Source: Streptomyces sp. V3I8
Lineage (GTDB): Bacteria; Actinomycetota; Actinomycetes; Streptomycetales; Streptomycetaceae
Direction: 5' to 3'
DNA: 64,000 nucleotides
NCBI RefSeq assembly: GCF_030817535.1
Contig: NZ_JAUSZL010000002.1
Coordinates: forward strand, 7,874,001 to 7,938,000
Under the pieces are notes generated by a model, which ran no database searches, had not been told where the DNA came from, and worked only from the letters and a program-made list of their open reading frames with translations. Made by a program: the position numbers and the translations under genes. Within the stretch, counting starts at the first letter, position 1. Every line of letters starts with the position of its first letter. This document shows, one piece after another, positions 8,894-17,689 of this stretch.

Positions 8894-8933
8894 GCGCACC
8901 TCCAGGGGCTGGGTTCGTCCTGGGTAACCTAGG

Positions 8934-8953
8934 AACTCCCCCTGAGGGAGGTT
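8934..8953. promoter_or_regulatory. Dyad in the MerR/hydrolase divergent promoter
   Basis: The 20-bp sequence begins AAC-CCC and ends GGG-GTT with an imperfect palindrome (AACtcCCC...GGGagGTT arms), lying midway between the two start codons. MerR proteins bind such dyads inside elongated promoter spacers. The exact promoter elements could not be fixed by eye. Confidence 0.4.
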
Positions 8954-8959
8954 CAACCC

Positions 8960-9904
8960 TTGCCACCGGAAGCCACCCTGAGCATCGGCGAACTCGCCGC
9001 GTCGGCCGGCACCACGGTCAAGACCGTCCGCTTCTACTCCGACCGCGGCCTGCTGCCCGAAGCCCCGCGCAGCGGCGGCGGTCACCGCCGGTACGGCCCC
9101 GGGGCGGCGGCCCGGCTGCGCACGATCCGCGCCCTGCGCTCGCTCGGCGTGTCCGTCCCCGAGATCGGGCGGGTCCTCGACCGCGCGGACGGCGGTGACG
9201 GCGCGGACGGGCCGGTCGAGGGCGACGGTGGTGACGTCCTGGCTGCCGTCGTGGCACGCCGGCTGGACGACCTGGGCACCGAACTCGCCGCCCTGCGCTG
9301 GCGCGAGGCCGCACTGCGGGCGCTGCGGGACGGCGCCCCGGAGAGGCTCGCGGAGCGCCTCGAACTGATCGGGGCGGTCAGCGTCCCGCCCAGCACCTCC
9401 GCCCTCGCCCACTACTGGCGGCGCGTACTGCCGGTCCGCCTCTCCACCCGCCTGCGCAGGTCCGTCACCGACGCGGCCGTCCCGCAGCCCCCGGCGGACC
9501 CGACCCCGGACCAGGTGCTGGCCTTCGCCCGCCTCCACGCCCTGGCGACGGCCGCCACCGACCACTGCCTGGTCTCCCACCGGCCCGTCACGGCCGTCCA
9601 CCCGGACCTGCTCTACGACGGGCTGCACGAGGCGCACCGGCTGGTGGAGGCCGCCCTGCGGACCGGCCGGGACCCCGGTCCCGGCGAGGCGCTGGACTGC
9701 TACGTCGCCGCCCACGCCCGCGCCGCGGACACCCGTGACAGTCCCGCCTTCCGCCGCGTCCTCACCGTCCGTCTCGCCGCGGCGGACCACCCGGTGATGG
9801 CCCGCTACTGGCAGCTGGCGGGGGAGCTGACCCCCGGCCCGACCCTGGGCGGCGCCGACGCCTGGCTCCGTGAGGCACTGACCGCGAGCACGACGGCGGC
9901 CTGA
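8960..9904 (+). CDS. MerR family transcriptional regulator
   Basis: 314 aa. The N-terminal winged HTH is typical: LSIGELAASAGTTVKTVRFYSDRGLLPEA, then HRRYGPGAAARLRTIRALRSLGVSVPEI. The coiled-coil region is followed by a 170-aa C-terminal domain without recognised ligand-binding motif and without a Cys cluster, so a metal sensor is unlikely. The start is TTG at 8960 with GGAGG 6-7 nt upstream inside the dyad region. Expected to regulate the divergent hydrolase and itself. Confidence 0.87.
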   Translation: MPPEATLSIGELAASAGTTVKTVRFYSDRGLLPEAPRSGGGHRRYGPGAAARLRTIRALRSLGVSVPEIGRVLDRADGGDGADGPVEGDGGDVLAAVVARRLDDLGTELAALRWREAALRALRDGAPERLAERLELIGAVSVPPSTSALAHYWRRVLPVRLSTRLRRSVTDAAVPQPPADPTPDQVLAFARLHALATAATDHCLVSHRPVTAVHPDLLYDGLHEAHRLVEAALRTGRDPGPGEALDCYVAAHARAADTRDSPAFRRVLTVRLAAADHPVMARYWQLAGELTPGPTLGGADAWLREALTASTTAA

Positions 9905-9930
9905 ACGGGCGGCGCCTCACGAGGGGTGTC

Positions 9931-10317
9931 TCAGGGGCGGTACCGCAGGGGATGGTCCGCCGGGACCTCGGTGATGACGATCTCCGTCCCGTCCGGGTCC
10001 GCGAGCCACATCTCGATGAGCCCCCACGGCTCCTTCACCGGAGGCCGGCGCACCTCGACGCCCGCGGCCACGAGCTCCTCGTACGCCGCCCTCGCGTCGG
10101 CCACCTGGAGCCACAGCCTGACGGCCGGGGAGGGCGGTTCCCCGCCGCGGCCCGAGACCTCGAGGAAGCCGCCGCCCAGGAAGTAGACGGTGCCGCGCTC
10201 GGGGCCCGTACCGAACTCGCGGTAGACGGGCAGCCCCAGCTTCTCGCCGTAGAAGACACGGGAACGCTCGGGGTCGGCGGGGCGGAGCAAGGTCCGGCTG
10301 CTCAGTACGTGCACCAT
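9931..10317 (-). CDS. VOC family protein
   Basis: 128-aa glyoxalase/bleomycin-resistance-fold protein: RTLLRPADPERSRVFYGEKLG at the N-terminus, YFLGGGFLEVSG in the middle and WLADPDGTEIVITEVP at the C-terminus. The ATG at 10317 (MVHVLSS) is the expected domain start; open frame continues upstream but its composition is low-complexity Arg-rich. Convergent with the MerR gene (26 nt apart) and divergent from the GNAT gene. Confidence 0.83.
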   Translation of the reverse strand: MVHVLSSRTLLRPADPERSRVFYGEKLGLPVYREFGTGPERGTVYFLGGGFLEVSGRGGEPPSPAVRLWLQVADARAAYEELVAAGVEVRRPPVKEPWGLIEMWLADPDGTEIVITEVPADHPLRYRP

Positions 10318-10397
10318 GCGCCCGAGCCTAGGGCCGAAGAGGGGAGGGTTACCCTCGTCCATGGCCGAGCCGCGCCCGAGATTCGGAGAACCGCCCC

Positions 10398-10940
10398 ATG
10401 CACACCGCCGCCCCCGAGGGACTGACCTTCCGCGACGCCGTCGACTCCGACGTGGACGCCCTGGTCGCACTGATCGAGTCGGCCTACCGCGGGGACTCCA
10501 GCCGCGCCGGCTGGACCACCGAGGCGGACATCCTGCAAGGGCAGCGGACGGACCCGGAGGGCGTCCTCGCGGTCGTCGAGTCTCCTGACAGCCGCCTGCT
10601 GACCGTCGAGCGCGAGGGCGCGGTGGTCGCCTGCTGCCAGCTCGAACACCGTGGCACGTACGCCTACTTCGGCATGTTCGCGGTGAGCCCCGCGCTCCAG
10701 GGGGCGGGCCTGGGCAAGGTGATCATCGCGGAGGCCGAGCAGCTGGCCCGGGCGACCTGGGGCGTCACGGAGATGCACATGACCGTGATCTCCGTGCGCG
10801 AGGACCTCATCGCCTGGTACGAGCGGCGCGGCTACCGCCGTACGGGAGAGATGACCCCCTTCCCGTACGGCGACGAGCGGTTCGGCGTCCCGCAGCGCGC
10901 CGACCTGCAGTTCGAGCTCCTGGTCAAGCCGCTCGCATAG
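10398..10940 (+). CDS. GNAT family N-acetyltransferase
   Basis: 180 aa. The acetyl-CoA-binding motif A is clear, MFAVSPALQGAGLGKVIIAEAE (V/I-x-P-x-x-Q-x-x-G-x-G), followed by the VREDLIAWYERRGYRRTGE motif B region. The N-terminal LTFRDAVDSDVDALVALIESAY is typical. Acceptor substrate unknown. Confidence 0.87.
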   Translation: MHTAAPEGLTFRDAVDSDVDALVALIESAYRGDSSRAGWTTEADILQGQRTDPEGVLAVVESPDSRLLTVEREGAVVACCQLEHRGTYAYFGMFAVSPALQGAGLGKVIIAEAEQLARATWGVTEMHMTVISVREDLIAWYERRGYRRTGEMTPFPYGDERFGVPQRADLQFELLVKPLA

Positions 10941-10947
10941 CCGTCGC

Positions 10948-10971
10948 GCCGCCGGTCGCCCGGCCGGCGGC
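10948..10971. terminator. Hairpin between convergent GNAT and GDPD genes
   Basis: GCCGCCGG and CCGGCGGC form a perfect 8-bp stem around an 8-nt loop. It sits in the 30-bp convergent gap and touches the GDPD stop codon. No T-run follows, as is usual in Streptomyces. Confidence 0.5.
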
Positions 10972-11654
10972 TACGCCGTGAAGCGGCCGGTGCGTTTGAT
11001 CTCCGGGTAGTCGGTGGTCGCGCCGTCCAGTTCCAGGGCGCGCACCAGCCGCAGGTGGTCCTGCGTGTTCACGACCCAGCCGATGATCCGCAGGTCCGCC
11101 TTGCGGGCGCGCTCGACGACCTCCAGGGTCAGCCGCCGGATGTTGAGCACGAGGGTGGTGGCGCCGACGGCGGTCGCCCGGTCGACGACGTCGACGCCGT
11201 ACCGGCTGGCGACCAGCGCGGTGCGCACACCGGGCACGAGCCGCGCGGTCTCGGTGATCGCCTCGTCGTGGAAGGACAGCACCTCGACCCGGCCGACCAG
11301 ATCGCGCCGGTTCATGACCTCGGCCAGCGCCCGGGCCGCGGCCACGTCCTTGATCTCGGCCTGGAGCGGGGCCGTGACGGCGTCCAGGACCTCCTCGAAC
11401 ACCGGGACGCGCTCACCGCGTCCCGCGTCGAGCATGCGCAGCTCGGCCAGGGTCTTCTCGGCGATCGGCCCCGAACCGTCGGTCGTCCGGTCCACGTCGG
11501 CGTCGTGCATGACGACGAGCGCGCCGTCCTTGCTCAGGTGCAGGTCCAGCTCGATCAGGTCGAGGCCCGCCTGCTGGGCGGCGGTGAAGGAACGAAGGGT
11601 GTTCTCCGGTTCGACACCCATGATTCCGCGATGACCGATGGTGAGGAAGTTCAA
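10971..11654 (-). CDS. Glycerophosphodiester phosphodiesterase (GDPD) family protein
   Basis: 227 aa TIM-barrel enzyme. The catalytic HRG...PENT signature is present (IGHRGIMGVEPENTLRSF), then IELDLHLSKDGALVVMHD with the metal-binding E-x-D and catalytic His. No signal peptide, so it is predicted cytoplasmic. The start is TTG at 11654, with GGAG about 9 nt upstream; it begins LNFLTIGHRG. It would cleave glycerophosphodiesters from phospholipid turnover to glycerol-3-phosphate and an alcohol. Confidence 0.88.
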   Translation of the reverse strand: MNFLTIGHRGIMGVEPENTLRSFTAAQQAGLDLIELDLHLSKDGALVVMHDADVDRTTDGSGPIAEKTLAELRMLDAGRGERVPVFEEVLDAVTAPLQAEIKDVAAARALAEVMNRRDLVGRVEVLSFHDEAITETARLVPGVRTALVASRYGVDVVDRATAVGATTLVLNIRRLTLEVVERARKADLRIIGWVVNTQDHLRLVRALELDGATTDYPEIKRTGRFTA

Positions 11655-12065
11655 GGGATGACTCCGCTTCCGTCGACGGCGGCTCGGCTGCCGCGCGCTG
11701 CGGTCCCGTACCCGCGCGGCAAGGCCGCAGCCTAGTGCTCCGGGCGGTCGCCGGACCCGCTCCGGTGGCCGGGAACAGCGCCTTTTGGCCGGGCGGTCGG
11801 GCCTTCGCGCACCCTCGGGCCCTCTTTCCGGCTCACTCCCGCGTGGGCGAGTCCCCGGCTGGTTGACCGGGCTGCCCCGACGGGTTGACCGAATTCCGGC
11901 GGCTACCCAGCGGACGGCGGAAGTATGCGCCATCGCGCCGCAATGCAGGAAAAACAGCGGTGAAATTGTGAGAGTGCAGGATAATCTCCCGGATCTCCAC
12001 TTGTGGCGGAGAGCGATCGACACATACGGTGTCCATACGCGAGGTTCTCCCGTGGAGGATGGGTC
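11655..12065. promoter_or_regulatory. Divergent intergenic region with a promoter for the DUF6421 operon
   Basis: No gene is seen in this 411-bp gap. A plausible promoter for the rightward operon is TTGTGG (12001-12006) and TACGGT (12025-12030) with an 18-bp spacer, followed by a ribosome binding site GGAGG 7 nt or so before the ATG at 12066. The remainder, toward the GDPD gene, shows nothing recognisable. Confidence 0.4.
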
Positions 12066-13460
12066 ATGACGGAAATTCTTGTGCAGGTGGGTGCGGAGGA
12101 GCGGATTCCTCCCCGGAGCAGGGTGGTGAGCCACCAGGCCTGGCCCGTGCTCAAGGATGCCGTGGAGCGGATCCGGCCATGGCAGGCCAAGGACGGATCG
12201 ATCGACTTCGACGCCGAGGGCGCCCCCGATCCGGCCGACGCCGACCTGATGGTGCGCCGCGTCATGGACTGTGTCCAGGAGCTGTCACCGCTCGTCCCGC
12301 ACGACGCCGGGTACCACGCGGCCCTCGTGGAGGACCTGCGCCGCTGGGCCGACGGCGGCTTCGGGGTGCCCGACTTCCTCGACTCGCTGCTGGCCTTCCA
12401 GCCCGCCGCGCACCGCGAGGACGGCCTCGAGCACCTGGTCCTCTTCCCCATGTACACGCAGAACGGCAACCCGGACCGCAACTTCGAAGCGGTCGTCCTG
12501 CGCATGGTCTGGCCCGACTGGCTGGCCGAGCTGGAGCGCACCCGCTACGACAACCCGCTCTTCTGCGGCATCACCTTCGAGGACTTCACCGCCGGGTACG
12601 ACACCAACTCGGCCGTCCTCTTCCCGGAGACCATCGCCGTGCGCGAGGCCCCGGAGCGGTTCAGCTGGGGCGGCATCTTCTGCGACCGTGAGGCGGCCCG
12701 CTTCCGCCGGGTCACGGAGGCGGCCGTGGACACGCTCGGCCTCGAACTGCCCGACGACATCCGCGAGATGGTCGGCGACCAGGCGCGCTGCGAGCAGGCC
12801 TTCGTCCTGTGGGACATGGTCCACGACCGCACCCACAGCCACGGAGACCTGCCCTTCGACCCCTTCATGATCAAGCAGCGCCAGCCGTTCTGGATGTACG
12901 GACTGGAGGAGCTGCGCTGCGACCTCACCGCCTTCAAGGAGGCGGTGCGGCTGGAGGCCGACGGCGTCCCGCAGGGCCGTGACGTGCAGTACGCGGTGCT
13001 GTTCGACCGGATGTTCCGCTTCCCCGTGACCGGCGACCGCGTGCGCAACTACGACGGACTCGGCGGGCAGCTGCTCTTCGCCTACCTGCACAAGCACGAC
13101 GTGGTGCGCTGGACCGACAACAAGCTGTTCATCGACTGGCAGCGCGCCCCGCAGGTCACCAACCAGCTGTGCGCCGAGATCGAGAAGCTGTACCGCGACG
13201 GCATCGACCGCCCGAAACTGGTCCACTGGTTCGCCGCGTACGACCTGGTGTCCCAGTACCTGGCCCCGCACCCGGGATCCCGCTGGGCCAAGGGCCCCGA
13301 CGCCCTGGACCTGACGCTGCCGCCGCGCAAACTGGTGGACGACGTGCTTCCGGACGAGTTTCCCCTGAGCATGTTCTATGAGGCACTCTCCAAGAAACTG
13401 AAGAACGTGATCGCCTCGACCCGGGGCATCACGGCGAGTGCCGAGCGGGTGGCCGCGTGA
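12066..13460 (+). CDS. DUF6421 family protein
   Basis: 464-aa soluble protein of an uncharacterised family that is common in Streptomyces and usually sits, as here, in front of an SDR and a threonine-aldolase-like gene. It has no signal peptide or membrane segment. A conserved-looking HDRTHSHGDLPFDPFMIK segment near the centre is His/Asp-rich and could bind metal, but that is a guess. The start at 12066 has GGAGG upstream. Its stop overlaps a GTG (GTGA) that lies just before the SDR gene, indicating an operon. Confidence 0.8.
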   Translation: MTEILVQVGAEERIPPRSRVVSHQAWPVLKDAVERIRPWQAKDGSIDFDAEGAPDPADADLMVRRVMDCVQELSPLVPHDAGYHAALVEDLRRWADGGFGVPDFLDSLLAFQPAAHREDGLEHLVLFPMYTQNGNPDRNFEAVVLRMVWPDWLAELERTRYDNPLFCGITFEDFTAGYDTNSAVLFPETIAVREAPERFSWGGIFCDREAARFRRVTEAAVDTLGLELPDDIREMVGDQARCEQAFVLWDMVHDRTHSHGDLPFDPFMIKQRQPFWMYGLEELRCDLTAFKEAVRLEADGVPQGRDVQYAVLFDRMFRFPVTGDRVRNYDGLGGQLLFAYLHKHDVVRWTDNKLFIDWQRAPQVTNQLCAEIEKLYRDGIDRPKLVHWFAAYDLVSQYLAPHPGSRWAKGPDALDLTLPPRKLVDDVLPDEFPLSMFYEALSKKLKNVIASTRGITASAERVAA

Positions 13461-13498
13461 GCGACCGCGTCCGCACCACTGCTCAGGAGGCGAAGACC

Positions 13499-14260
13499 AT
13501 GGGGAACGGGAACGGGGCACTGAGCGGCGCGGTGATCGCGGTGGCCGGCGCGGGCGGGCCCGTGGGCCGGGCGACCCTGCTGCGGCTCGCCGAGGCGGGC
13601 GCCGTGGTCGTCGGCTCCGACAACGACCCGGAGCGCCTGGCCGAGGCCGTGGACGCGGCCCGCTACGCCCACGGCGGCGCCACCGTCGTCGGTGACACGG
13701 TCGACCTGCTCGACCGGGAGTCCGCGAAGGACTGGGCGACCCGCGTCGAGAAGGACTTCGGACGTGTCGACGGCCTGGTCCACCTCGTCGGCGGCTGGCG
13801 CGGCAGCGAGACCTTCACCAAGACGAGTCTCGACGACTGGGACCTCCTGGAGATGCTGCTCATCCGCACCGTGCAGCACACCTCCCTCGCCTTCCACGAG
13901 GCACTGCAGCGCAGCGACCGCGGCCGCTACGTCCTGATCAGCGCCGCGGGCGCCGGCAAGCCCACCGCGGGCAACGCCGCGTACGCGGCCGCCAAGGCCG
14001 CCGCCGAGGCGTGGACGCTGGCCATGGCCGACTACTTCCGCAAGGCGGGGAAGTCCGAGGGCGCCGAGGGGCCGACGTCCGCGGCCGCCATCCTGGTGGT
14101 GAAGGCACTGGTGCACGACGCGATGCGTGCCGAGCGCCCGAACGCCAAGTTCGCGGGCTTCACGGACGTCAAGGACCTGGCCGAAGCCATCGTGGACGTC
14201 TGGGAGCAGCCCGCCGCCGAAGTGAACGGAAAGCGTCTGTGGCTGACCGAGAAGCCGTGA
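13499..14260 (+). CDS. SDR family oxidoreductase
   Basis: 253-aa short-chain dehydrogenase-like Rossmann protein. The nucleotide motif is VAGAGGPVGRA, close to but not the classical TGxxxGxG. The active-site region has YVLISAAGAG (Ser) and NAAYAAAKAAAEAW (YxxxK). The ATG at 13499 is chosen because AGGAGG lies 8 nt upstream; an alternative GTG at 13457 overlaps the previous stop. It is translationally coupled to the downstream aldolase-like gene through a GTGA overlap. Confidence 0.82.
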   Translation: MGNGNGALSGAVIAVAGAGGPVGRATLLRLAEAGAVVVGSDNDPERLAEAVDAARYAHGGATVVGDTVDLLDRESAKDWATRVEKDFGRVDGLVHLVGGWRGSETFTKTSLDDWDLLEMLLIRTVQHTSLAFHEALQRSDRGRYVLISAAGAGKPTAGNAAYAAAKAAAEAWTLAMADYFRKAGKSEGAEGPTSAAAILVVKALVHDAMRAERPNAKFAGFTDVKDLAEAIVDVWEQPAAEVNGKRLWLTEKP

Positions 14261-15327
14261 ACCCCGCGAAGACGGACGCCCGGCGGCGCCACGACCCGCA
14301 GGTGCGCGGCTTCGCCAGCGACAACTACGCGGGTGCCCACCCCGAGGTGCTCGCCGCCCTGGCCCAGGCCAACGGCGGGCACCAGATCGCGTACGGCGAG
14401 GACGACTACACCGGCCACCTCCAGCAGGTGATGCGCGGGCACTTCGGCGCGAGCGCCGAGGCGTTCCCCGTCTTCAACGGCACGGGTGCCAACGTCGTGG
14501 CACTGCAGGCGCTCACCGACCGCTGGGGCGCGGTGATCTGCGCGGAGAGCGCGCACATCAACGTCGACGAGGGCGGCGCCCCCGAGCGCATGGGCGGCCT
14601 CAAACTGCTCACGGTGCCCACGCCCGACGGCAAGCTCACGCCCGGGCTGATCGACCGGCAGGCGTACGGCTGGGACGACGAGCACCGGGCGATGCCCCAG
14701 GTCGTGTCGATCACCCAGAACACCGAGCTGGGTACCGTCTACACGCCCGACGAGGTCCGCGCGATCTGCGACCACGCCCACGGGCACGGCATGAAGGTGC
14801 ACCTCGACGGCGCCCGGATGGCCAACGCGGCCGCCTCCCTGGACGTACCGATGCGGGCGTTCACCAACGCGGCCGGCGTGGACGTCCTGTCCTTCGGAGG
14901 CACGAAGAACGGCGCGCTGTTCGGCGAGGCCGTCGTCGTCCTGAACCGGGACGCCGTCAGCCACATGAAGCACCTGCGCAAGCTGTCGATGCAGCTCGCC
15001 TCCAAGATGCGCTTCGTGTCGGTGCAGCTGGAAGCCCTGCTGGCCAAGGACCTGTGGCTGCGCAACGCCCGCCACGCCAACGAGATGGCCCAGCGCCTCG
15101 CCGAGGGTGCGCGCGCGGTCCACGGTGTCGAGATCCTGCACGCCGTGCAGGCCAACGCGGTCTTCGCCCGGCTGCCCCACGACGTCAGCGAGCGCCTGCA
15201 GAAGCGCTACCGCTTCTACTTCTGGGACGAGGCCGCGGGGGACGTCCGCTGGATGTGCTCCTTCGACACGACCGAGGACGACGTCGACGGTTTCGTGGCG
15301 GCCCTCAAGGAGGAGATGGCCCGGTAG
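14257..15327 (+). CDS. Low-specificity L-threonine aldolase / beta-eliminating lyase family protein
   Basis: 356-aa PLP fold-type I enzyme. Seen: GFASDNYAGAHPEVLAAL at the N-terminus, VHLDGARMANAAASL (the PLP Asp and substrate Arg), and SFGGTKNGALFGEAVVV with the Schiff-base Lys. It would cleave L-threonine or L-allo-threonine to glycine and acetaldehyde, or act on a related beta-hydroxy amino acid. The GTG at 14257 overlaps the SDR stop. The three-gene operon (DUF6421, SDR, aldolase) suggests one pathway, but the substrate cannot be read from sequence. Confidence 0.87.
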   Translation: MNPAKTDARRRHDPQVRGFASDNYAGAHPEVLAALAQANGGHQIAYGEDDYTGHLQQVMRGHFGASAEAFPVFNGTGANVVALQALTDRWGAVICAESAHINVDEGGAPERMGGLKLLTVPTPDGKLTPGLIDRQAYGWDDEHRAMPQVVSITQNTELGTVYTPDEVRAICDHAHGHGMKVHLDGARMANAAASLDVPMRAFTNAAGVDVLSFGGTKNGALFGEAVVVLNRDAVSHMKHLRKLSMQLASKMRFVSVQLEALLAKDLWLRNARHANEMAQRLAEGARAVHGVEILHAVQANAVFARLPHDVSERLQKRYRFYFWDEAAGDVRWMCSFDTTEDDVDGFVAALKEEMAR

Positions 15328-15355
15328 CGGCGCGCCACTGAATGCATAGTTATGC

Positions 15356-15402
15356 GATCACTCGTAAATTTATTGACTCACGGGTGATCGTGTTCCTATG
15401 CT
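15356..15402 (+). promoter_or_regulatory. Promoter with overlapping operator for the transglutaminase-like gene
   Basis: -35 TTGACT (15373-15378) and -10 TATGCT (15397-15402) are separated by 18 bp, and the ATG at 15411 is about 8 nt after the -10, so the transcript is probably leaderless. Flanking the -35 is an inverted repeat GATCACTCGT (15356-15365) / ACGGGTGATC (15380-15389), 9 of 10 positions matching, which could be an operator. The island is AT-rich against its surroundings. Confidence 0.6.
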
Positions 15403-15410
15403 CTGCGGGT

Positions 15411-15983
15411 ATGGAGCTGATCCAGGAAACCTCTGACCTGTCCGCCTATCTGGCCGCCGACGAGGTCGTCGACCACCGTCATCCCGTGGTGCGTGCGGCG
15501 GCCGTACGACTGGCGAGTCAGGTCGCCGACTCGTATGCCTATGCGCAGGCCGCGTTCGAGTTCATGCGCGACACCATCCCGCACTCGCAGGATTCCGGAG
15601 ACCTCCGCGTCACCTGGCGCGCCTCCGACGTGCTGGAGCTGGGCACCGGCATCTGCCACGCCAAGTCCCATGCGCTGGCCGCCCTGCTGAGGGCCGAGGA
15701 CATCCCGACGGCGTTCTGCTACCAGAAGTTCGACGTGGTCCACGGGCTCGTCGCCGTCCGCTTCCACGGCGCCTGGCACCGCCAGGACCCCCGGGGCAAC
15801 AAGCCCGGCGTGGACGCGCGGTTCTCCCTCGACGGCGAGCGACTGGCCTTCGCACCCGACCCGGAGTCCAATGAGTTGGACTATCCAGTGCTGTACGCTG
15901 AACCGCATCCAGCTGTGCTGAGCGCTCTCAGGGCCGCCCGTGACCGGCCGCACCTGTGGGAACTCCTGCCCACCGCGCTCTGA
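15411..15983 (+). CDS. Transglutaminase-like domain protein
   Basis: 190-aa cytoplasmic protein with the Cys-His-Asp core of the transglutaminase/papain-like fold: LGTGICHAKSHALAALLRA (Cys nucleophile), VHGLVAVRFHGAWHRQDPRGNK (His and Asp). Proteins of this size act as amidases, proteases or peptide N-glycanase-like enzymes; the reaction is not predictable here. The ATG at 15411 is leaderless with respect to the promoter at 15373-15402. The B3/B4 gene follows 76 nt after, across a short tandem repeat. Confidence 0.82.
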   Translation: MELIQETSDLSAYLAADEVVDHRHPVVRAAAVRLASQVADSYAYAQAAFEFMRDTIPHSQDSGDLRVTWRASDVLELGTGICHAKSHALAALLRAEDIPTAFCYQKFDVVHGLVAVRFHGAWHRQDPRGNKPGVDARFSLDGERLAFAPDPESNELDYPVLYAEPHPAVLSALRAARDRPHLWELLPTAL

Positions 15984-15988
15984 GCGCG

Positions 15989-16024
15989 GACAGCGAAGAC
16001 AGCAAAGACAGCGAAGACAGCAGC
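15989..16024 (+). repeat. Four 9-bp tandem repeats
   Basis: Units GACAGCGAA, GACAGCAAA, GACAGCGAA and GACAGCAGC lie in the short gap between the transglutaminase-like and B3/B4 genes. They form no hairpin and no obvious coding sequence. Confidence 0.8.
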
Positions 16025-16059
16025 AGTGGCCAAGGCGGCCACCACGAGCAAGGCGGACC

Positions 16060-16752
16060 ATGACTCTCCCGCTCACCGTCTCCGACGAGGTGCGCGCCCT
16101 CGCGCCCGGCTTCACCCACGTCGCCGTCGAGGCGCACGGCCTCGTCAACGGGCCCAGTACGGACGACAGCTCCTGGCTCCTGGACGACGCGGCCCGCCGC
16201 CTCGCCGTACGGCTGGCAGGGCGCGCGCCGCACGAGGACCCGCACATGGCGGCCTGGCGTGCCGTGTACACGGCCTTCGGCTCCAAGCCGTCGCGGACGC
16301 GCAACTCCGCGGAGGCGCTGGCCAGGCGGGCCCTGTCGGACGGTGGCCTGCCCCGCATCAACGTGCTCGTGGACGTCTACAACGCGATCAGCGTCGCTCA
16401 CCTGATCCCGGTCGGCGGCGAGGACCTCGACCGGGTGCGCGGCGGGATGCGGCTCGTGCGGGCCACCGGCGACGAGGACTTCGTGACGGTCGCCGGGGGC
16501 GAGGAGACCGTCGAGCGCCCCGACGCCGGTGAGGTGGTGTGGTGCGACGGGGAGGGTGTCACCTGCCGCCGCTGGAACTGGCGCCAGGGGCCGCGCACCC
16601 GCCTCACCGAGGAGTCGACCTCGGCGATCTTCCTGCTGGAGGGCCTGGCCCCGATGCCGGTCGCCGACGTCGGGGCCGCGGGCGCCGAACTGGCCGAGCT
16701 GCTGGAGAAGTTCAGCCCGGGGGCGCGGATCACCGTCCGGGATCCCCGGTAG
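16060..16752 (+). CDS. B3/B4 domain-containing protein (PheRS beta editing-domain homologue)
   Basis: 230-aa stand-alone B3/B4 domain, the editing module of phenylalanyl-tRNA synthetase beta chain. Visible motifs: MAAWRAVYTAFGSKPSRTRNSAEAL, then LPRINVLVDVYNAISVAHLIPVGGEDLD. Stand-alone members may hydrolyse mischarged aminoacyl-tRNA, but in most bacteria this is untested. The start at 16060 has AAGGCGG upstream. It is convergent with the acyltransferase gene, 18 nt away. Confidence 0.85.
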   Translation: MTLPLTVSDEVRALAPGFTHVAVEAHGLVNGPSTDDSSWLLDDAARRLAVRLAGRAPHEDPHMAAWRAVYTAFGSKPSRTRNSAEALARRALSDGGLPRINVLVDVYNAISVAHLIPVGGEDLDRVRGGMRLVRATGDEDFVTVAGGEETVERPDAGEVVWCDGEGVTCRRWNWRQGPRTRLTEESTSAIFLLEGLAPMPVADVGAAGAELAELLEKFSPGARITVRDPR

Positions 16753-16770
16753 CGCCCCCGGAGCCGCGGC

Positions 16771-17499
16771 TCAGCGGGCCTCGGCGGCCTTCACCTCTTC
16801 GGGGGTCGGAGCGGTACCGCCGAGGTGCGCCGGCATCCACCACGTGTCGTCCGGACCCTTGGGGCGTACCGGGTAGGAGCGCTGTGCGGCCTCCAGGAGC
16901 TCCTGGACCCGCTCGCGCAGCTGCCGGGTGATGGCGCCCGCGTACTTGTCGCGGGAGGCCTCGACCGCCTCGCCGACGCGGATGGTGACCGGGATGTGGC
17001 TGCGCTTGAAGTTCTTCGGGTGGCCCTTGGTCCACAGCCGCTGCGTACCCCACAGGGCCATCGGGATCAGCGGGACGCCGGCCTCCTGGGCCATGCGCGC
17101 GGCGCCCGACTTGAAGCTCTTCAGCGTGAACGACTGGGAGATCGTGGCCTCGGGGAAGACCCCGACGATCTCGCCGGAGCGTAGCGACTCCAGTGCGTGC
17201 GCGTACGCCGTCTCGCCCTGCTTGCGGTCCACGGGGATGTGCTTCATGTTGCGCATCAGCGGACCGGAGATCTTGTGCCGGAACACCGACTCCTTCGCCA
17301 TGAAGCGGACCAGGCGCTTCTGCGGCAGGGCGGCGAGACCGTCGAAGATGAAGTCGAGATAGCTGATGTGATTGCTCACCAGCACGGCGCCGCCCGTGCG
17401 TGGGATGTTCTCCGTTCCCCTGAGGTCGATCTTCAGGTCCCAGGCCTTGAACAACGTCTGGGCGAGACCGATGGCGGGACGGTAGGCAAGCTCAGCCAT
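16771..17499 (-). CDS. 1-acyl-sn-glycerol-3-phosphate acyltransferase family protein (PlsC type)
   Basis: 242 aa. The catalytic NHxxxxD motif appears as LVSNHISYLDF, followed by VFPEATISQSF, the acceptor-binding FPEGT-like motif with Ala for Gly. A short hydrophobic stretch at the N-terminus may associate it with the membrane. It would transfer an acyl chain to lysophosphatidic acid or a related acceptor in phospholipid synthesis. It stands alone, divergent from nothing nearby. Confidence 0.87.
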   Translation of the reverse strand: MAELAYRPAIGLAQTLFKAWDLKIDLRGTENIPRTGGAVLVSNHISYLDFIFDGLAALPQKRLVRFMAKESVFRHKISGPLMRNMKHIPVDRKQGETAYAHALESLRSGEIVGVFPEATISQSFTLKSFKSGAARMAQEAGVPLIPMALWGTQRLWTKGHPKNFKRSHIPVTIRVGEAVEASRDKYAGAITRQLRERVQELLEAAQRSYPVRPKGPDDTWWMPAHLGGTAPTPEEVKAAEAR

Positions 17500-17689
17500 G
17501 GACGGCGTGGACCCTTCTCTCTGGTCTGCCTGGAAGGGGGGCTCCCGGCGGGAAACTTACGCTGCCGTAGGTTTACGGCATTGCGCAGATCGTGCCCGAA
17601 GAACGGACGGGTGACCAGCCCTGGTGCCCGGGTTCGGCGAGATTCTCGTCACGTCATCCCTTGATCCACCTCGGTGTTTTACGCGGCCT

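Noticed and set aside
7382..9790. A single 802-codon minus-strand frame spanning the hydrolase and antisense to MerR
   Set aside because: Only the part from ATG 8893 is protein-like; upstream of it the frame is antisense to a good MerR gene.
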